A stretch of DNA of 64,000 nucleotides. Origin: Psococerastis gibbosa (Eukaryota; Arthropoda; Insecta; Psocodea; Psocidae). The DNA is taken from positions 36,107,419 to 36,171,418 of the forward strand of contig OZ020486.1 of assembly GCA_963971405.1 (NCBI GenBank), given 5' to 3'. The position numbers and the translations under genes are program-made. This document shows positions 63,460 to 64,000 of this stretch, one piece after another. How positions within the stretch are numbered: position 1 is the stretch's first letter; the number at the start of each line of letters is the position of its first letter. The notes beneath the pieces are model-generated. The model saw only the letters and a program-made list of their open reading frames with translations. It made no database searches and was not told the origin of the DNA.

Positions 63460-64000
63460 GTAAGTATGGGATAACGAATATAACAATAAGTGTATTTTTT
63501 ATTTTTCATTCGTTACTGTACGGTGTACATGAAAAGTCTACAATATTACATTTTAGGCGAATTTAACGTATTTAACCACGAGAAAATGTACTTGCTTACT
63601 ACTCCTTACTCAATCCAACGCCCGTCCATCCATGACTTCTCAGCCATTTGCTGATCCCAATGCATCAGTGACTCGAAGTATTGGTTATTATGATTTCGTG
63701 TAAGCCAGAGCAGTGGTAAGAGTGACAATGAAAAATTTCAATTTTTCAAGAGTAATTCACCGTAAATGAATTCAGTCAGAGCATTGTCATAGAGCAGAAA
63801 CTGGTGCGTCATTAGCAATTTCGCTTAAAGTATAGAATTGGTACTAATTTTAGTATTTTTGACGAAAAGACACCAAAGCTATCTTACAAATCTGACATTA
63901 AAATTAGCATGAAAACACAGAATGTAGGACTAAATGGACCTCTGTAAGAAAATGCTCGCGGCAAGCAAATCAAAAGAACCGGTCCGAGTTTACTCGAACA

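Larger units (their letters stand above)
57112..64000. repeat. Apparently exact second copy of 47269-54157
   Basis: Every landmark recurs at +9843: exons, the decayed exon 6, SINE-3 with its nested palindromes, the 1.2-kb inverted repeat, and even the 13-A run near 50328. I found no difference by eye. The copy begins directly at the gap and inside an intron. A redundant contig end is more likely than a real duplication. Confidence 0.9.

Noticed and set aside
57112-64000. A second ebony gene in tandem
   Set aside because: Only exons 6-12 are present, they begin next to a placeholder gap, and no sequence difference from the first copy was seen even in introns.
1-64000. CRISPR arrays, operons, bacterial promoters or an LTR/Polinton element
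   Set aside because: The window has spliced animal genes, and no spaced direct-repeat array, long terminal repeats, integrase, protease or capsid-type frames were recognised.

Overview
The window is eukaryotic genomic DNA: AT-rich, intron-rich and full of small repeats, with one 200-base assembly gap (56912-57111). It is very probably from an arthropod, because it carries a clear ebony gene (beta-alanyl amine synthase) whose N-terminus begins MGSL like the fly protein. The class is not resolved. Long repeat-filled introns and abundant tRNA-derived SINEs would suit a non-insect arthropod such as a crustacean or chelicerate, but this is inference.

Layout. 1-7245: repeats (a 292-bp tandem duplication, SINEs, a 5'-truncated LINE, a fold-back MITE and a (GTCT)n-containing dispersed element). 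7246-20039 (+): a seven-exon gene for a secreted-domain receptor. It has a signal peptide, a class C GPCR/ANF-type Venus-flytrap domain, one membrane helix and a 40-50 residue tail. The first exon lies upstream and was not identified. 20040-40250: about 20 kb between genes, dominated by an almost intact two-ORF I-group LINE on the minus strand (about 26905-32650; only two in-frame stops seen in ORF2), plus MITEs, tandem repeats and a possible Penelope-like tail. 40253-55901 (+): ebony, 14 exons reconstructed with matching splice phases (852 codons). Adenylation domain, carrier domain and amine-acyltransferase domain are all present; only the last 30-45 residues are missing.

After the gap, 57112-64000 repeats 47269-54157 at a constant offset of 9843 bases. 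I saw no difference in introns, repeats or homopolymer lengths. It starts in mid-intron and carries ebony exons 6-12 again. This is most simply a redundant contig end in the assembly, not a second gene.

The repeats carry the most unusual signals. A family of near-perfect palindromes with GGCGGGGTTTCC ends and TTA target duplications (PIF/Harbinger-like) has inserted into a SINE, into another MITE and into the centre of its own kind. A 1.2-kb inverted-repeat array sits 90 bases before ebony exon 12. Ebony exon 6 has a decayed tandem copy just upstream of the good one. No LTR retrovirus, Polinton, CRISPR, rRNA or bona fide tRNA gene was recognised.
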